NCBI RefSeq assembly: GCF_024029355.1
Contig: NZ_CP097117.1
Location: 930,001 to 994,000 of the forward strand
DNA from: Fructilactobacillus cliffordii
GTDB lineage: Bacteria > Bacillota > Bacilli > Lactobacillales > Lactobacillaceae
Length of the DNA: 64,000 nt
Reading direction: 5' to 3'
Part shown: piece after piece, positions 28,653 through 42,335 of the stretch
How the letters are laid out: the number at the start of each line of letters is the position of its first letter
How positions within the stretch are numbered: position 1 is the stretch's first letter
Translations under genes and position numbers: made by a program
The notes under the pieces: model-generated
The model's input: the letters and a program-made list of their open reading frames with translations, nothing else
What the model was told of the DNA's origin: nothing
Databases searched by the model: none

Positions 28653-30068
28653 ATGAGCAAAGATAAAAAAAGTAAAAAAATTAACCAAAAAAGTTTAGTC
28701 CCTTATGAATTTAACCAGATGGATATTACCACTAAAACGAGTACGGAACTAATTGCGGAGGGGCAACGACTTGGATTAGACCAGGAATATGGCAGGATTG
28801 CTGATTACAAACCCCACAAACGGGACGTCGAAAAAATTATGGACGTTCGGAATTCGCTTTTGTACAAAAAGCTCCTTAATTTAAAGCGAGAACGGATGTC
28901 TGAATCCGCCTTCGCGTTCTTCCGGGGCACGGTTGATATTATGAATCATGACCTAGATTTGAATTCTAATAGTGGGATTAAAACCTTAATTGGAGGTGAC
29001 GCCCACATCGGAAATTTTGGTTACTATGGTTCTGCTGAAGGCCAATTACTGTTTGATATGAATGATTTCGATGAATCACACATTGGTTATTGGGATTATG
29101 ACGTCAAGCGACTACTAGTTAGTGCCTTATTAGTGGCTAAACAACAAGGTTTTGACATCAAAAAAGACGTTAATCCTTTCCTACATAAGGTGATGAAAAC
29201 CTACATACGCTCCCTGATTCATTTGAACCAATTACCAGCCATGGAACGGTTCATTGCGCCGAATACCTTGGAAAACATTGCATCAGCTTTTAACGTGGTA
29301 CACGATGATCGGGATAAATTTGATAAATCATTCACAAAGATTGTTAGCAAAACGGTTAAAAAGGCCGTCCGCAGTAATTCTGATTACGCGGTACAAAAAT
29401 ATACTGAGGTGGTGGACGGTAAGCGGCACTTCATTGAAAATGATCCAGTGACAAAGCACGTTGGAGCCAAAACCTACGAACGTTTGGTAAATGGTTATTA
29501 CGATTATCGCCATCATGCTCGCAGTGACGTGCACCAATTTTTATCCGAATTTCACATTGTTGATATCGTGCGCCACAGCGTGGGTGTGGGTAGTGTGGGG
29601 ACTTTGTGCTACCTGCTTTTGCTAGAAAATAGTAATGGCGACTACCTAGTGCTACAGATTAAGCAGGCCCTGCCGATTTATCAAAATGCAGAAATTTACT
29701 TTAACAAGCACCATTCTTCTGGAGAGGAAATTGTGAAATGCCAACGAATTCTACAGAGTTCTTCAGACCGGTTCTTAGGTTACTTTGATACTAAAAATTA
29801 CAGTTTTTATGTCCGGCAGTTCAAGGATATGAAGGGTTCTGTGAAGTTAAACAAACTGGATTGGCCGGCTTACCGGGACTATGTATCTGTTTGTATGAAC
29901 CTGTTAGCCCGGGCGCATAGTCGTTCTTCCACGTTTCCCATGGTCATTGGATATCTCCAAAGCCAAACGTGGATGGATCGGGCCTTTGTCAACTTTGCCA
30001 ACCAATATGTAAAACAAGTAGAACTGGATTACCAGACGTTTATTAAGGGGGAAAAAGATGGCAAGTGA
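28653..30068 (+). CDS. DUF2252 family protein
   Basis: A 471-aa protein of the DUF2252 family. It has a Lys-rich N-terminus, then KPHKRDVEKIMDVRNSLLY, AFAFFRGTVDIMNHDL, GGDAHIGNFGYYGS and LLFDMNDFDES, whose spacing recalls the kinase-like fold (His-Asn and Asp-Phe-Asp positions). No biochemical function is established for the family. Its last codons overlap the ppk start by 11 bases and no promoter is visible between them, so it is translationally coupled to polyphosphate kinase. A role in phosphate or polyphosphate transfer is inferred from that context only. Confidence 0.85.
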   Translation: MSKDKKSKKINQKSLVPYEFNQMDITTKTSTELIAEGQRLGLDQEYGRIADYKPHKRDVEKIMDVRNSLLYKKLLNLKRERMSESAFAFFRGTVDIMNHDLDLNSNSGIKTLIGGDAHIGNFGYYGSAEGQLLFDMNDFDESHIGYWDYDVKRLLVSALLVAKQQGFDIKKDVNPFLHKVMKTYIRSLIHLNQLPAMERFIAPNTLENIASAFNVVHDDRDKFDKSFTKIVSKTVKKAVRSNSDYAVQKYTEVVDGKRHFIENDPVTKHVGAKTYERLVNGYYDYRHHARSDVHQFLSEFHIVDIVRHSVGVGSVGTLCYLLLLENSNGDYLVLQIKQALPIYQNAEIYFNKHHSSGEEIVKCQRILQSSSDRFLGYFDTKNYSFYVRQFKDMKGSVKLNKLDWPAYRDYVSVCMNLLARAHSRSSTFPMVIGYLQSQTWMDRAFVNFANQYVKQVELDYQTFIKGEKDGK

Positions 30069-32181
30069 GTTTAACTATCACGGCAAATGCTATAACCGCG
30101 ATTTAAGTTGGTTGCTGTTTAATCGTCGGGTAATTGAACTGGCTAATGAAACGACGACTCCGTTTTTAGATCGCTTCCGATTTTTGGCAATTGCCGCCAA
30201 TAATCTGGATGAATTTTATAGCGTGCGGGTGCCCAGTTTACAAAGTCAGATGGAAGTTACTAATGACAAGATTGAAAAGAAGTCGGGACTGCACTATTCC
30301 AAAATTTTAAAGCAACTCCACAAGCGGAATGAAAAAAACTTTAAGATTCAATACAGTTACTTCAAGAGTTTAAGTGAACAATTACCGGTTGAGGGATTGG
30401 GCAAAATTACCACTTACAAAGAACTGGATGATCACCAACGCGAAAAGGCTGATCAAGTTTTCGATCAACGAATTCTGCCGTTCTTAATATCGACCACTTA
30501 CGAAAACAACTATAACTTAGATTACTTAAAAAACAAACGGATGGCATTAGCCGTCAAGATGAAGTTGAAAGGAAAGCACGCAATTAGAATCGTGCCGGTT
30601 CCATTAGAAATTCGGCGAACAATTCGTTTACGGGTTGAGGATCAGACCATTTATCTACGGGTTGAAGATTTAATTCGTAATAATTTGAATACTCTGTTTG
30701 ATGACGGTAAGGTGGAAGATATTTTGACCTTCCGGATTAGTCGGGATTTGGATGCATCTTTGGATGTTGATAAAGACGACAATAATCATGATACGGTTAA
30801 AAACCTGCGACACTACTTGGCTGACCGGGAACGCGGTCGGATCACCTTACTGGCTGTTGAGGATTTACCGGACGTCAGTCATAAGTTTTTGCTGGAATTT
30901 TTGAAGAAGTTTCGAATCGATGAACAAGCACTTTACCGAATCCCAGGTCCACTGGATTTAACTTTCTTGTTCCCATTGTTAAAATCATGGGAAAAGGAGA
31001 AACCGCAGCTAGTTTATCCAGATTTTCAAGCGCAGGAATGGCCGGATCAACGTTCCATGCTGCAGTATTTACAGGAACATGACTTGTTATTGCAATATCC
31101 AGATGATTCGTTTGACCAATTCTTGACCTTTTTACGGGAAGCAATTGCTGATCCGAAAACGGTGGCAATTAAGCAAACCATCTATCGGGTGGCCAACAAT
31201 TCTAAGGTCATTGACTTACTTAAAGAAGCGGCCCAAAAAGGGATTGAGGTTACCGTGATGATTGAATTGCGGGCTCGGTTTGACGAAGCCAATAACCTCA
31301 AGGTGACGGGAGAACTGGAGGATGCCGGTTGTAACATCATCTTTGGGAAGAAATACATGAAGGTTCACAGTAAGACTTGCTTGGTTCTGACCAAGGATGG
31401 GGCAGATCCAGAGGGGTACGTTCAGATTGGAACTGGAAATTACAATGAGTCAACGGCCAAGGGCTTTGTCGATTTAAGCCTCTTTTCTAGTCGTAAGGAC
31501 TACGTGAGCGACTTAGCTTCATTCTTTAATTACCTGGAACAACCTGGGGCTAACCCACCAAAATACAAAGTCCTAGCAGCTTCTCCGCATCGAATTGAGG
31601 ATATGGTGATTCAGAACATTCAAAAGGTGAAGGAATACTACCAACGCACCGGTCGGGGACACGTTTTCTTGAAAGTTAATTCACTGACGGATGTGGACGT
31701 GATTGCCGCCATTTACGATGCAGCGAGTGTCGGTGTGCCGTTCCGCTTAATCGTGCGGGGGGCTTGTTGTCTGGAACTAGGGGTCTGTGGTCCTAAAGAA
31801 AACATCGTGGTTTCTAGCATTGTGGGTCAATTCCTGGAACATAGTCGAATTTATGCCTTCTATGATGAAGGGACTGCTCTCTGGATTTCTTCAGCTGATT
31901 TAATGACCCGGAACATGGATAATCGGGTAGAATTAGCGGCTCCTGTTTTGGATCCACAGATGCACCAGGTCTTGGAGCACATTATTGCCGTTTATGATCA
32001 AGATGATGTGGACGGCTTCTTTATGAACAAAGGGGGCAAGTACTTTAAGTATGAAAGTCCAAAGGGACATTCTGCCCAACAAATCTTTTTAAAAGAATTA
32101 GCTGTACAACCCCAACCGAAGAATCAGTTGCAATTAGCTTGGGATCGATTATTGAACTGGTGGCAACAACGCAAAGCGTAA
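30058..32181 (+). CDS. ppk: Polyphosphate kinase 1
   Basis: A 707-aa PPK1 that polymerises the gamma-phosphate of ATP into polyphosphate. The N-terminal domain opens with YNRDLSWLLFNRRVIELA and ANNLDEFYSVRVPSL. The autophosphorylated His is in YMKVHSKTCL (about residue 437) and the second active-site His in FLEHSRIYAF (about 595), positions very close to the E. coli enzyme. GTGNYNESTAKGFVDLSLF completes the active site. GGGGGAAAAAG at the end of the DUF2252 gene provides the ribosome binding site. No exopolyphosphatase gene is adjacent. Confidence 0.96.
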   Translation: MASEFNYHGKCYNRDLSWLLFNRRVIELANETTTPFLDRFRFLAIAANNLDEFYSVRVPSLQSQMEVTNDKIEKKSGLHYSKILKQLHKRNEKNFKIQYSYFKSLSEQLPVEGLGKITTYKELDDHQREKADQVFDQRILPFLISTTYENNYNLDYLKNKRMALAVKMKLKGKHAIRIVPVPLEIRRTIRLRVEDQTIYLRVEDLIRNNLNTLFDDGKVEDILTFRISRDLDASLDVDKDDNNHDTVKNLRHYLADRERGRITLLAVEDLPDVSHKFLLEFLKKFRIDEQALYRIPGPLDLTFLFPLLKSWEKEKPQLVYPDFQAQEWPDQRSMLQYLQEHDLLLQYPDDSFDQFLTFLREAIADPKTVAIKQTIYRVANNSKVIDLLKEAAQKGIEVTVMIELRARFDEANNLKVTGELEDAGCNIIFGKKYMKVHSKTCLVLTKDGADPEGYVQIGTGNYNESTAKGFVDLSLFSSRKDYVSDLASFFNYLEQPGANPPKYKVLAASPHRIEDMVIQNIQKVKEYYQRTGRGHVFLKVNSLTDVDVIAAIYDAASVGVPFRLIVRGACCLELGVCGPKENIVVSSIVGQFLEHSRIYAFYDEGTALWISSADLMTRNMDNRVELAAPVLDPQMHQVLEHIIAVYDQDDVDGFFMNKGGKYFKYESPKGHSAQQIFLKELAVQPQPKNQLQLAWDRLLNWWQQRKA

Positions 32182-32187
32182 ATTAAA

Positions 32188-32232
32188 TAAAAAAGATCCG
32201 GAGCTACCACCAATAGCTTCGGATCTTTTTTA
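32188..32232. terminator. Bidirectional terminator between ppk and folT
   Basis: AAAAAAGATCCGGAGCTA pairs with TAGCTTCGGATCTTTTTT around a short loop, serving both convergent genes. Confidence 0.88.
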
Positions 32233-32766
32233 TTTAAAAATAGTTGGTTTTAAATTTTGAATGGTTCGATTATTCAGGACCCAGTATAATAGGACCGTTT
32301 GAATCGGGAAGGAAATTAAGTTTTTCCCGAGCCGGACCCCGAAGAAATATGAGAACGGGGTGTGGGCAATAATCGAAACCCACCACGAATTCAAAATTAG
32401 GTTAATGAAGACAGTAATGAGAGCAACGACGATGATGACGCGGGGCCAACTAATCCGTTTTTGCTGGAAAAAACCAATACTGTAAATTAAACTAACTAAA
32501 ATTGCGGAAAGGGCAAACCCCGGAAAATAAGGTTGTCCGCTAAAGAGGGTTGAGATGAAATCAACAATTACAGCAACCCCGGTGGACCAGAACGGTCCGT
32601 ACCATTTGGCGATTAAAGCAATTACAATAAAGGTAAAGGAGAACTGGACACTACTACTGCCGATTACAAAGCGACCAACGATAATCTCGATCGCCATTAG
32701 AATGGCAAGGTAGGTCATTCCCTTTAAACTGAGAGGACGAAGTCCCCACTTCCGTAAAAAATTCAA
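32230..32766 (-). CDS. folT: Folate ECF transporter S component
   Basis: A 178-aa membrane protein with five or six helices, of the FolT S-component family: LKGMTYLAILMAIEIIVGRF, PFWSTGVAVIVDFIS and FINLILNSWWVSI are typical. It captures folates and works with a shared EcfAAT module encoded elsewhere. It starts with TTG at 32766, 8 bases after AGGAG; no ATG is usable. A THF riboswitch lies directly upstream, which supports the substrate assignment. Confidence 0.9.
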   Translation of the reverse strand: MNFLRKWGLRPLSLKGMTYLAILMAIEIIVGRFVIGSSSVQFSFTFIVIALIAKWYGPFWSTGVAVIVDFISTLFSGQPYFPGFALSAILVSLIYSIGFFQQKRISWPRVIIVVALITVFINLILNSWWVSIIAHTPFSYFFGVRLGKNLISFPIQTVLLYWVLNNRTIQNLKPTIFK

Positions 32767-32783
32767 TTTGACATCTCCTGACT

Positions 32784-32903
32784 GGAGCTGCCACCAAATG
32801 GTGAGGTTAGTGGCGAATGCGGAAATAACATCGCAAGCGACTTGCTTTTCGTCCGGCGTTCACATTCCGTTCCGCCGGCACTTAACGCGTTAAATCCTAC
32901 TCC
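32784..32903 (-). promoter_or_regulatory. Tetrahydrofolate (THF) riboswitch
   Basis: The reverse strand reads GGAGTAGGATTTAACGCGTT, then AAGTGCCGGCGGAACGGAATG and CGCCGG, ending CAGCTCC. This matches the THF aptamer pattern GGAG...CGCGTTAAGTG...GAATG...CTCC. The closing CTCC strand is also complementary to the folT ribosome binding site GGAG, so control is probably translational. Confidence 0.85.
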
Positions 32904-33012
32904 AAAAAAATTTTAGTTGTACTCAAACCGTACTTTTTTAATATACCATACTTTAGTTAGTTAGGTTGTGGGGGTAAAATTAAAATATTTTGACTTAATT
33001 TGACCAAAATGG

Positions 33013-33127
33013 TTGACATTGGTTGCTTAGCCTGATATATTAATTCCTGTTGCTAATTAAGCAATGTTCATCAAGCTGATTTAATTAAATTAAGTCCTTG
33101 ACTTGATTGGCTAAAACGTGCTATGAT
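33013..33127 (+). promoter_or_regulatory. Tandem rRNA promoters P1 and P2 (operon 2)
   Basis: P1: TTGACA (33013-33018) and TATATT (33036-33041), spacer 17. P2: TTGACT (33098-33103) and TATGAT (33122-33127), spacer 18. One substitution in the P1 spacer relative to operon 1. Confidence 0.85.
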
Positions 33128-33157
33128 AATTAAGTTGTCAAGTAATTGATGACCGGG

Positions 33158-33173
33158 TAGTTCTTTGAAAACT
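33158..33173 (+). promoter_or_regulatory. boxA-like antitermination site, leader (operon 2)
   Basis: TAGTTCTTTGAAAACT, identical to operon 1 and repeated in the spacer at 34941-34956. Confidence 0.7.
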
Positions 33174-33294
33174 GAACAAGATTTTGATTACAAAAAGTGT
33201 AAGGAATTTTTAAACTAGCGTTTAAAAATTAAACATTTGCGAAGTCAATTCGCTTAAGAAACGAATAATAAAGTAGAGCTAGTAAAGTTCTCAT

Positions 33295-38000
<4,706 letters not shown>

Positions 38001-38070
38001 GGAAAGCACAATGGTAGAATCGGAAGAAAATAATATTAGCTAGTTTTGAGGGAACGAAGTTCACTCAGAG

Positions 38071-38187
38071 TGTGGTGGCGATAGCCTAAAGGATACACCT
38101 GTTCCCATGCCGAACACAGCAGTTAAGCTTTAGCACGCCAAAAGTAGTTGGGGGATCGCCCCCTGCGAGGATAGGACGTTGCCACGC
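38071..38187 (+). rRNA. rrf: 5S ribosomal RNA (copy 2)
   Basis: A 117-base 5S RNA, identical to copy 1. Confidence 0.95.
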
Positions 38188-38192
38188 GCAGT

Positions 38193-38231
38193 AAAGGCAC
38201 TTTCGAAGCAATTCGAAGGTGCCTTTTTTTG
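38193..38231 (+). terminator. Terminator of rRNA operon 2
   Basis: The same AAAGGCACTTTCGAA/TTCGAAGGTGCCTTT hairpin as operon 1, followed by T-run. Confidence 0.9.
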
Positions 38232-38235
38232 TGCA

Positions 38236-38751
38236 ATAAATTAACTAAAATACGATCAACTATCTAATGAACCGGAAACTAACCCTAAAACAAAACGTTC
38301 CTAGAAAGAGTTAGGACTAGATGTTGCTTTATTTTCGGCCGTCGATGCGGTCCAAAAAGCCGGTTATTTAATCGGGGGAGCGATGGCCCCGTTTGTAAAA
38401 TGGCAAGCGACGACCTTTTTTGTCGTGGATTATTTGGTATCTGATAGTTGTCTAATTGACTTTACGTTACCAGTTCCGAACGTAGTACGATTAGGGTTGT
38501 TGCTAATTGCGGGAATTGGGATGGGCATGTCTGGCAATGTGTTTGAAAAACTGATGTACCGATCCTTTAACGTCGGCAACATTTCTGCGATGCACGCGCT
38601 AGCCATTTCTACGTTCGCCTTCTGCTCGGTTACGAGTTATCTAGCCGCCTGGATCAAAGTCGACACGCTGGTTTTGTGGCGAGGAGCCGGAATTCTAACC
38701 ATCATCTTTGGGCTAGTCATCATGGCCTTTTTAATCAAAAGTAAACGATAA
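38236..38751 (+). pseudogene. Decayed C-terminal fragment of a membrane transporter
   Basis: From 38383 an open frame of 122 aa has several membrane helices (VVRLGLLLIAGIGMGMSG, ALAISTFAFCSVTSYLA, GILTIIFGLVIMAFLI) and resembles the C-terminal half of an MFS-type transporter. The same frame continues upstream as KELGLDVALFSAVDAVQKAG and GYLIGGA, then meets a TAG at 38302, and beyond it another readable hydrophilic stretch ending TNPKTKRS. No start codon with a ribosome binding site exists and the N-terminal half is missing. The fragment begins exactly where the rRNA repeat ends, so it was probably cut by the rearrangement that placed the rRNA operon here. The exact transporter family is uncertain. 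Confidence 0.7.
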
Positions 38752-38753
38752 GC

Positions 38754-38791
38754 AAAACGACCCCAGCTTTTCCAAGCTGAGGTCGTTTTCG
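38754..38791. terminator. Bidirectional terminator at the end of menC
   Basis: AAAACGACCCCAGCTT pairs with AAGCTGAGGTCGTTTT around a short loop, with flanking A and T runs. Confidence 0.85.
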
Positions 38792-39907
38792 TTAGTTAAA
38801 GGTAATGTTTGCACCAGTTTGTAATTGATTAATGGCATCCCAGTTCAGGGTAACTCCGATTCCGGATCCAGTGGGAACCGGCAATGATCCGTTCGTAACG
38901 GTGAAGGATTCGTTAATCGGTTCTAGTTCAAAATAATGATCACTGTCGGCGATGTCCGCTGGGAAAATTGGTTGCGGGAGTTGTGCCGATAAGGCTAAAT
39001 CAACCGCACGGCCAAGGCCACTGCCGAGCATGCCCCCGATCCACGGCAAGTATGGAGTGTTGGTAATGTACTGAATAGCCTGCATGGTGGGCGTAATCCC
39101 ACCGAGCTTGCTAGGTTTGAGGGTAAAAGCGGCGGCACTTTGCGCTCGCACTGCATTTTGAATGTTCGTCAACGAATTGATACTTTCGTCCAAGCTAATT
39201 TTTAACTGCGGTAGTTGGGCTTGAACGCTAGCGTACTCTGCTAAACTGGCATTATGAAAGGGTTCTTCAATCATACTCAGACCATCAGCAGCTAATTCTT
39301 TTAAAACAGCAATCGTTTGCTTAGAAACGGGCCACGCTGCGTTGGGATCAAACGAAATTAGTTGGTTCGGAAAGGCAATTTTGAGTTTCTTAATTAACCG
39401 CTGCGCCACCGCTAGATTATCCGTTTTAATTTTTAGTCGTTGGTAACCAGCCTGCAACTCTTCGTCAGCTAGTCGAATGGTACGCTGATCTTTGGCTTGA
39501 ATGCCTAAAGCTACGCTGACCGGAACCGCGGAAGCTGGTTGACCCAGTAACTGGGCAAGCGGTTGGTGGACTAACTTTCCGTAGGCATCCCACAATGCCA
39601 TTTCCACTCCGGCTCGCGCAAAGGAAGTGAATCGGGTTAATTGCCGTTGTAAATCCGTGGGAGTTTGCCAGCTGCGCTTGATTAGGGCCGGTAGACCATC
39701 CTGTAATTCGGCCAGAGCGATTGCTTGGGATTGCGGTGCATAACTTGAGTCGGCAAAGGCCTGAACTTCACCATAACCAGTAATCCCGTTGCTCATCTTC
39801 ATTTCAATCAAGAGGAGCGGCCGCTCAGCGGTTGTCCCGTGATTGGTGCGAAACGCCTCCTTTAAACGGAGGGTTAAGGGAATTAAGGTAATTTGATTAA
39901 TTTTCAT
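38792..39907 (-). CDS. menC: o-Succinylbenzoate synthase
   Basis: A 371-aa enolase-superfamily enzyme that dehydrates SHCHC to o-succinylbenzoate. The catalytic Lys is in RLKIKTDN, metal ligands in SFDPNAAW, MIEEPF and SLDESI, and the second Lys in TLKPSKLGG. Its first codons overlap menH by 4 bases (ATGA). It is the last gene of menFDHC. Confidence 0.95.
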   Translation of the reverse strand: MKINQITLIPLTLRLKEAFRTNHGTTAERPLLLIEMKMSNGITGYGEVQAFADSSYAPQSQAIALAELQDGLPALIKRSWQTPTDLQRQLTRFTSFARAGVEMALWDAYGKLVHQPLAQLLGQPASAVPVSVALGIQAKDQRTIRLADEELQAGYQRLKIKTDNLAVAQRLIKKLKIAFPNQLISFDPNAAWPVSKQTIAVLKELAADGLSMIEEPFHNASLAEYASVQAQLPQLKISLDESINSLTNIQNAVRAQSAAAFTLKPSKLGGITPTMQAIQYITNTPYLPWIGGMLGSGLGRAVDLALSAQLPQPIFPADIADSDHYFELEPINESFTVTNGSLPVPTGSGIGVTLNWDAINQLQTGANITFN

Positions 39908-40716
39908 GGAGTGACCTCTTTACTGAATTGGTTCAACACGGTTTGATATTCTTGTGGTTGTTCAAAGTGGACGTTATGCCCGGTAGCTGGGAAGGTAATT
40001 TGGGTTGCCATCGGGATGGCTGCCACCATTTGGCGACCAATGTTGGTAAATTTATGGTCCAGTTCACCAGTAATGATAGTAGTTTTAGGCGTTAATTGCG
40101 AAAGATTTGGCCACTGGTTCGGCATGGTTCCCGTTCCAAAGTAGCGCAGCGAGTTGGCCATGTTGATAGGCTGATGTGCCATCCGCATGGCGTGCATCCG
40201 CTGTTGTTGTGGTAATGGAGCGGTTTGTTGGCTGTGAAACAATGGTAATTGTTCCCAGTGATCTACAAAAGAAGCTAACCCAGTCGTTTCAATTTGGGTT
40301 GCTCGCGCTGCATCCGCCTGCTGTCGTTCCCACCGTGCCAGCGGATCTGCCAATCCGGGCGTGCCACTTTCTAGGATGAGGTGTTTGATTAACTGGGGTG
40401 CCGCTAGCGCAAGACAAAGGGCCAAGCGGGCTCCCATTGAATAACCGACGATGTTGACTGGTTGCAAAGCTAACTGGGTAATCAAATTTTGAAGGCCCAT
40501 TACTTGTTGTTTCGTCTGAAATCCTGCAGCCGGAACCATCGGATCGTGAGCTCCAAACCCATAAAGGGTGACGTAGACACAGGTTCCTTTCGGGTGAATG
40601 GTTTGAAAATCACTCTGGTTGCCTAAAAAGCCGTGGAAAAAGATCCAGTGCGGAGCGCCGTTTCCCGTGATCTTAACGTGATAGTCGTAGCCGGAAACGT
40701 TGATGGTAGTTTGCAT
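39904..40716 (-). CDS. menH: SHCHC synthase (alpha/beta hydrolase)
   Basis: A 270-aa alpha/beta-hydrolase that eliminates pyruvate from SEPHCHC. The nucleophile elbow is VGYSMGARLAL (Ser near residue 94) after the oxyanion HGFLGNQSDF; the late ATGHNVHFEQP supplies the His. Assignment to MenH rests on the fold plus its place between menD and menC. The start overlaps the menD stop by one base (TAATG). Confidence 0.93.
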   Translation of the reverse strand: MQTTINVSGYDYHVKITGNGAPHWIFFHGFLGNQSDFQTIHPKGTCVYVTLYGFGAHDPMVPAAGFQTKQQVMGLQNLITQLALQPVNIVGYSMGARLALCLALAAPQLIKHLILESGTPGLADPLARWERQQADAARATQIETTGLASFVDHWEQLPLFHSQQTAPLPQQQRMHAMRMAHQPINMANSLRYFGTGTMPNQWPNLSQLTPKTTIITGELDHKFTNIGRQMVAAIPMATQITFPATGHNVHFEQPQEYQTVLNQFSKEVTP

Positions 40717-42335
40717 TAGCCCAATCCCTCCGGATATTCTGCCGGGAGGTGCGCACGGTTGGCAGGGACTTCAATGATGCGCAGGCCCGTCCATGCTTCC
40801 TGCACCAGTTTTCGGAATTTTTCTGTAGTGGTAACCCGTTGGTATTGCGCATTTACGAACGCGGCGGCTGCCTTCAGATTGAGGGCTTGCGGGGTACCAA
40901 AGAGTTGCTCGAAATAAGGAGCTTGGGCTTGTGGCAATAGGGAGAAAATGCCGCCACCATCGTTATTTACCACCACAATGGTTAGGTTGGCATGAGTTTG
41001 GCGGGCTAACTGCAAACCGGTTAGGTCATGGAAGAAAGCCAGATCACCAGTGACCAGCCAGGTGGGGTGCTGATTGGCGGCTACTCCGACCGCACTAGAA
41101 ATGGTACCATCAATCCCGTTGGCCCCTCGATTCCCGTGAACCCGCATTGGATGAGCTGGTGCAAAGGACTGGTCAAAGTTACGGACGGTGAGTGAGTTCG
41201 CTAAAAAGAGTTGGTGTTCAGGGGCCAAGTGGGAGAGCAGGCGGGGCAGTTCCTGAGCAGTGAGCTGTTCCTGGTCAGCAGCAGGCGTCGGCTGGAAGGA
41301 GTGTTCCCAGTCGGCGCGGTAGTGCGCCGCTCCCCGGATGTCAGTGGTAGCTAACTGTTGCAAAAAGTCGGTGGCCGACAAGTTGTAACTGGTGTGGGCC
41401 CAGCGACTGTGGTCCTTACCCAAATGGTCGGATCCAATCTGGATTACCGGAATCTGCTGCTGTTTTAACCACGGCAGCAGGCGGGCTGAAACCGGCGTTC
41501 CACCGAAGCGGAGGACGATTTCTGGTTGTATTTGTTCTGGCAACTTCAAGAGTTGTTGAACAGGAACCGTGGAAACGCTCCCTCTGACCGAGCTTAAAAC
41601 GTCCGCGATGATGGGCGCGTTTAATTGATCGGCAACCTCTTGTAACAATTGCATTGGCAGCGGTTGATCAGTAGGACCGATGGTAATTAAGCAACGCTTG
41701 TGCTCCAAACGTTGGGTTAACTGTGCCAGTGAAGCCGCATCTAACTGTGTGTTGAGGTGTCCAAAGTCCTGCTGAACCACAACGGGCCAGGGCGTACCTA
41801 ATTCGGGTAACAATGGTTTTCTGAGCGGCAAGTTAATTTGAACGGGTCCCCGCGGGGCTAACTGGGTTTGGTGCACCAGTTGCTGGACCTGATAATCGAT
41901 GTATTCCGTTACGTCTGCCGCCGCTTCCTGTACGTTAATGGTTAGGGCTTGCTTGACGTTAGTGGTGTACATCCCGGCTTGGGGAATGGTTTGGGGCGCC
42001 CCAATTTCTTGCAGTTCCTGGGGCCGATCCGTAGTTAGTACCACTAAGGGCACGTGAAAACTGTGGGCTTCCGCAATTGCGGGCGCGTAGTTGGCGGTGG
42101 CAGTCCCAGAAGTGGCCACGAGAGCCACTGGCTGACGACTGGCCTTTGCTAGCCCTAATGCGAAAAAGCCGGCAGAACGTTCGTCCACGGCGACCGTTAG
42201 GTTTACGTTTCTTTCGGCGAGGAGGAGTGCCAGCGGGGTGTTACGTGACCCCGGTGAAAGCACAAAGTTCGTTACCTCCTGATTTTCACAGGCACTAATT
42301 AAATGTTTGAGGTTATTGGTCATGACGTTCGTCAT
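40716..42335 (-). CDS. menD: SEPHCHC synthase
   Basis: A 539-aa ThDP-dependent enzyme that joins isochorismate and 2-oxoglutarate. The start is ATG 42335, 7 bases after AAAGGAG; a TTG three bases earlier is less likely. VLSPGSRNTPLALLL and VDERSAGFFALGLAK form the N-terminal ThDP domain; the metal-binding motif is TGDLAFFHDLTGL to NNDGGGIFSLLP in the C-terminal domain. It overlaps menF by 23 bases. Confidence 0.96.
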   Translation of the reverse strand: MTNVMTNNLKHLISACENQEVTNFVLSPGSRNTPLALLLAERNVNLTVAVDERSAGFFALGLAKASRQPVALVATSGTATANYAPAIAEAHSFHVPLVVLTTDRPQELQEIGAPQTIPQAGMYTTNVKQALTINVQEAAADVTEYIDYQVQQLVHQTQLAPRGPVQINLPLRKPLLPELGTPWPVVVQQDFGHLNTQLDAASLAQLTQRLEHKRCLITIGPTDQPLPMQLLQEVADQLNAPIIADVLSSVRGSVSTVPVQQLLKLPEQIQPEIVLRFGGTPVSARLLPWLKQQQIPVIQIGSDHLGKDHSRWAHTSYNLSATDFLQQLATTDIRGAAHYRADWEHSFQPTPAADQEQLTAQELPRLLSHLAPEHQLFLANSLTVRNFDQSFAPAHPMRVHGNRGANGIDGTISSAVGVAANQHPTWLVTGDLAFFHDLTGLQLARQTHANLTIVVVNNDGGGIFSLLPQAQAPYFEQLFGTPQALNLKAAAAFVNAQYQRVTTTEKFRKLVQEAWTGLRIIEVPANRAHLPAEYPEGLG

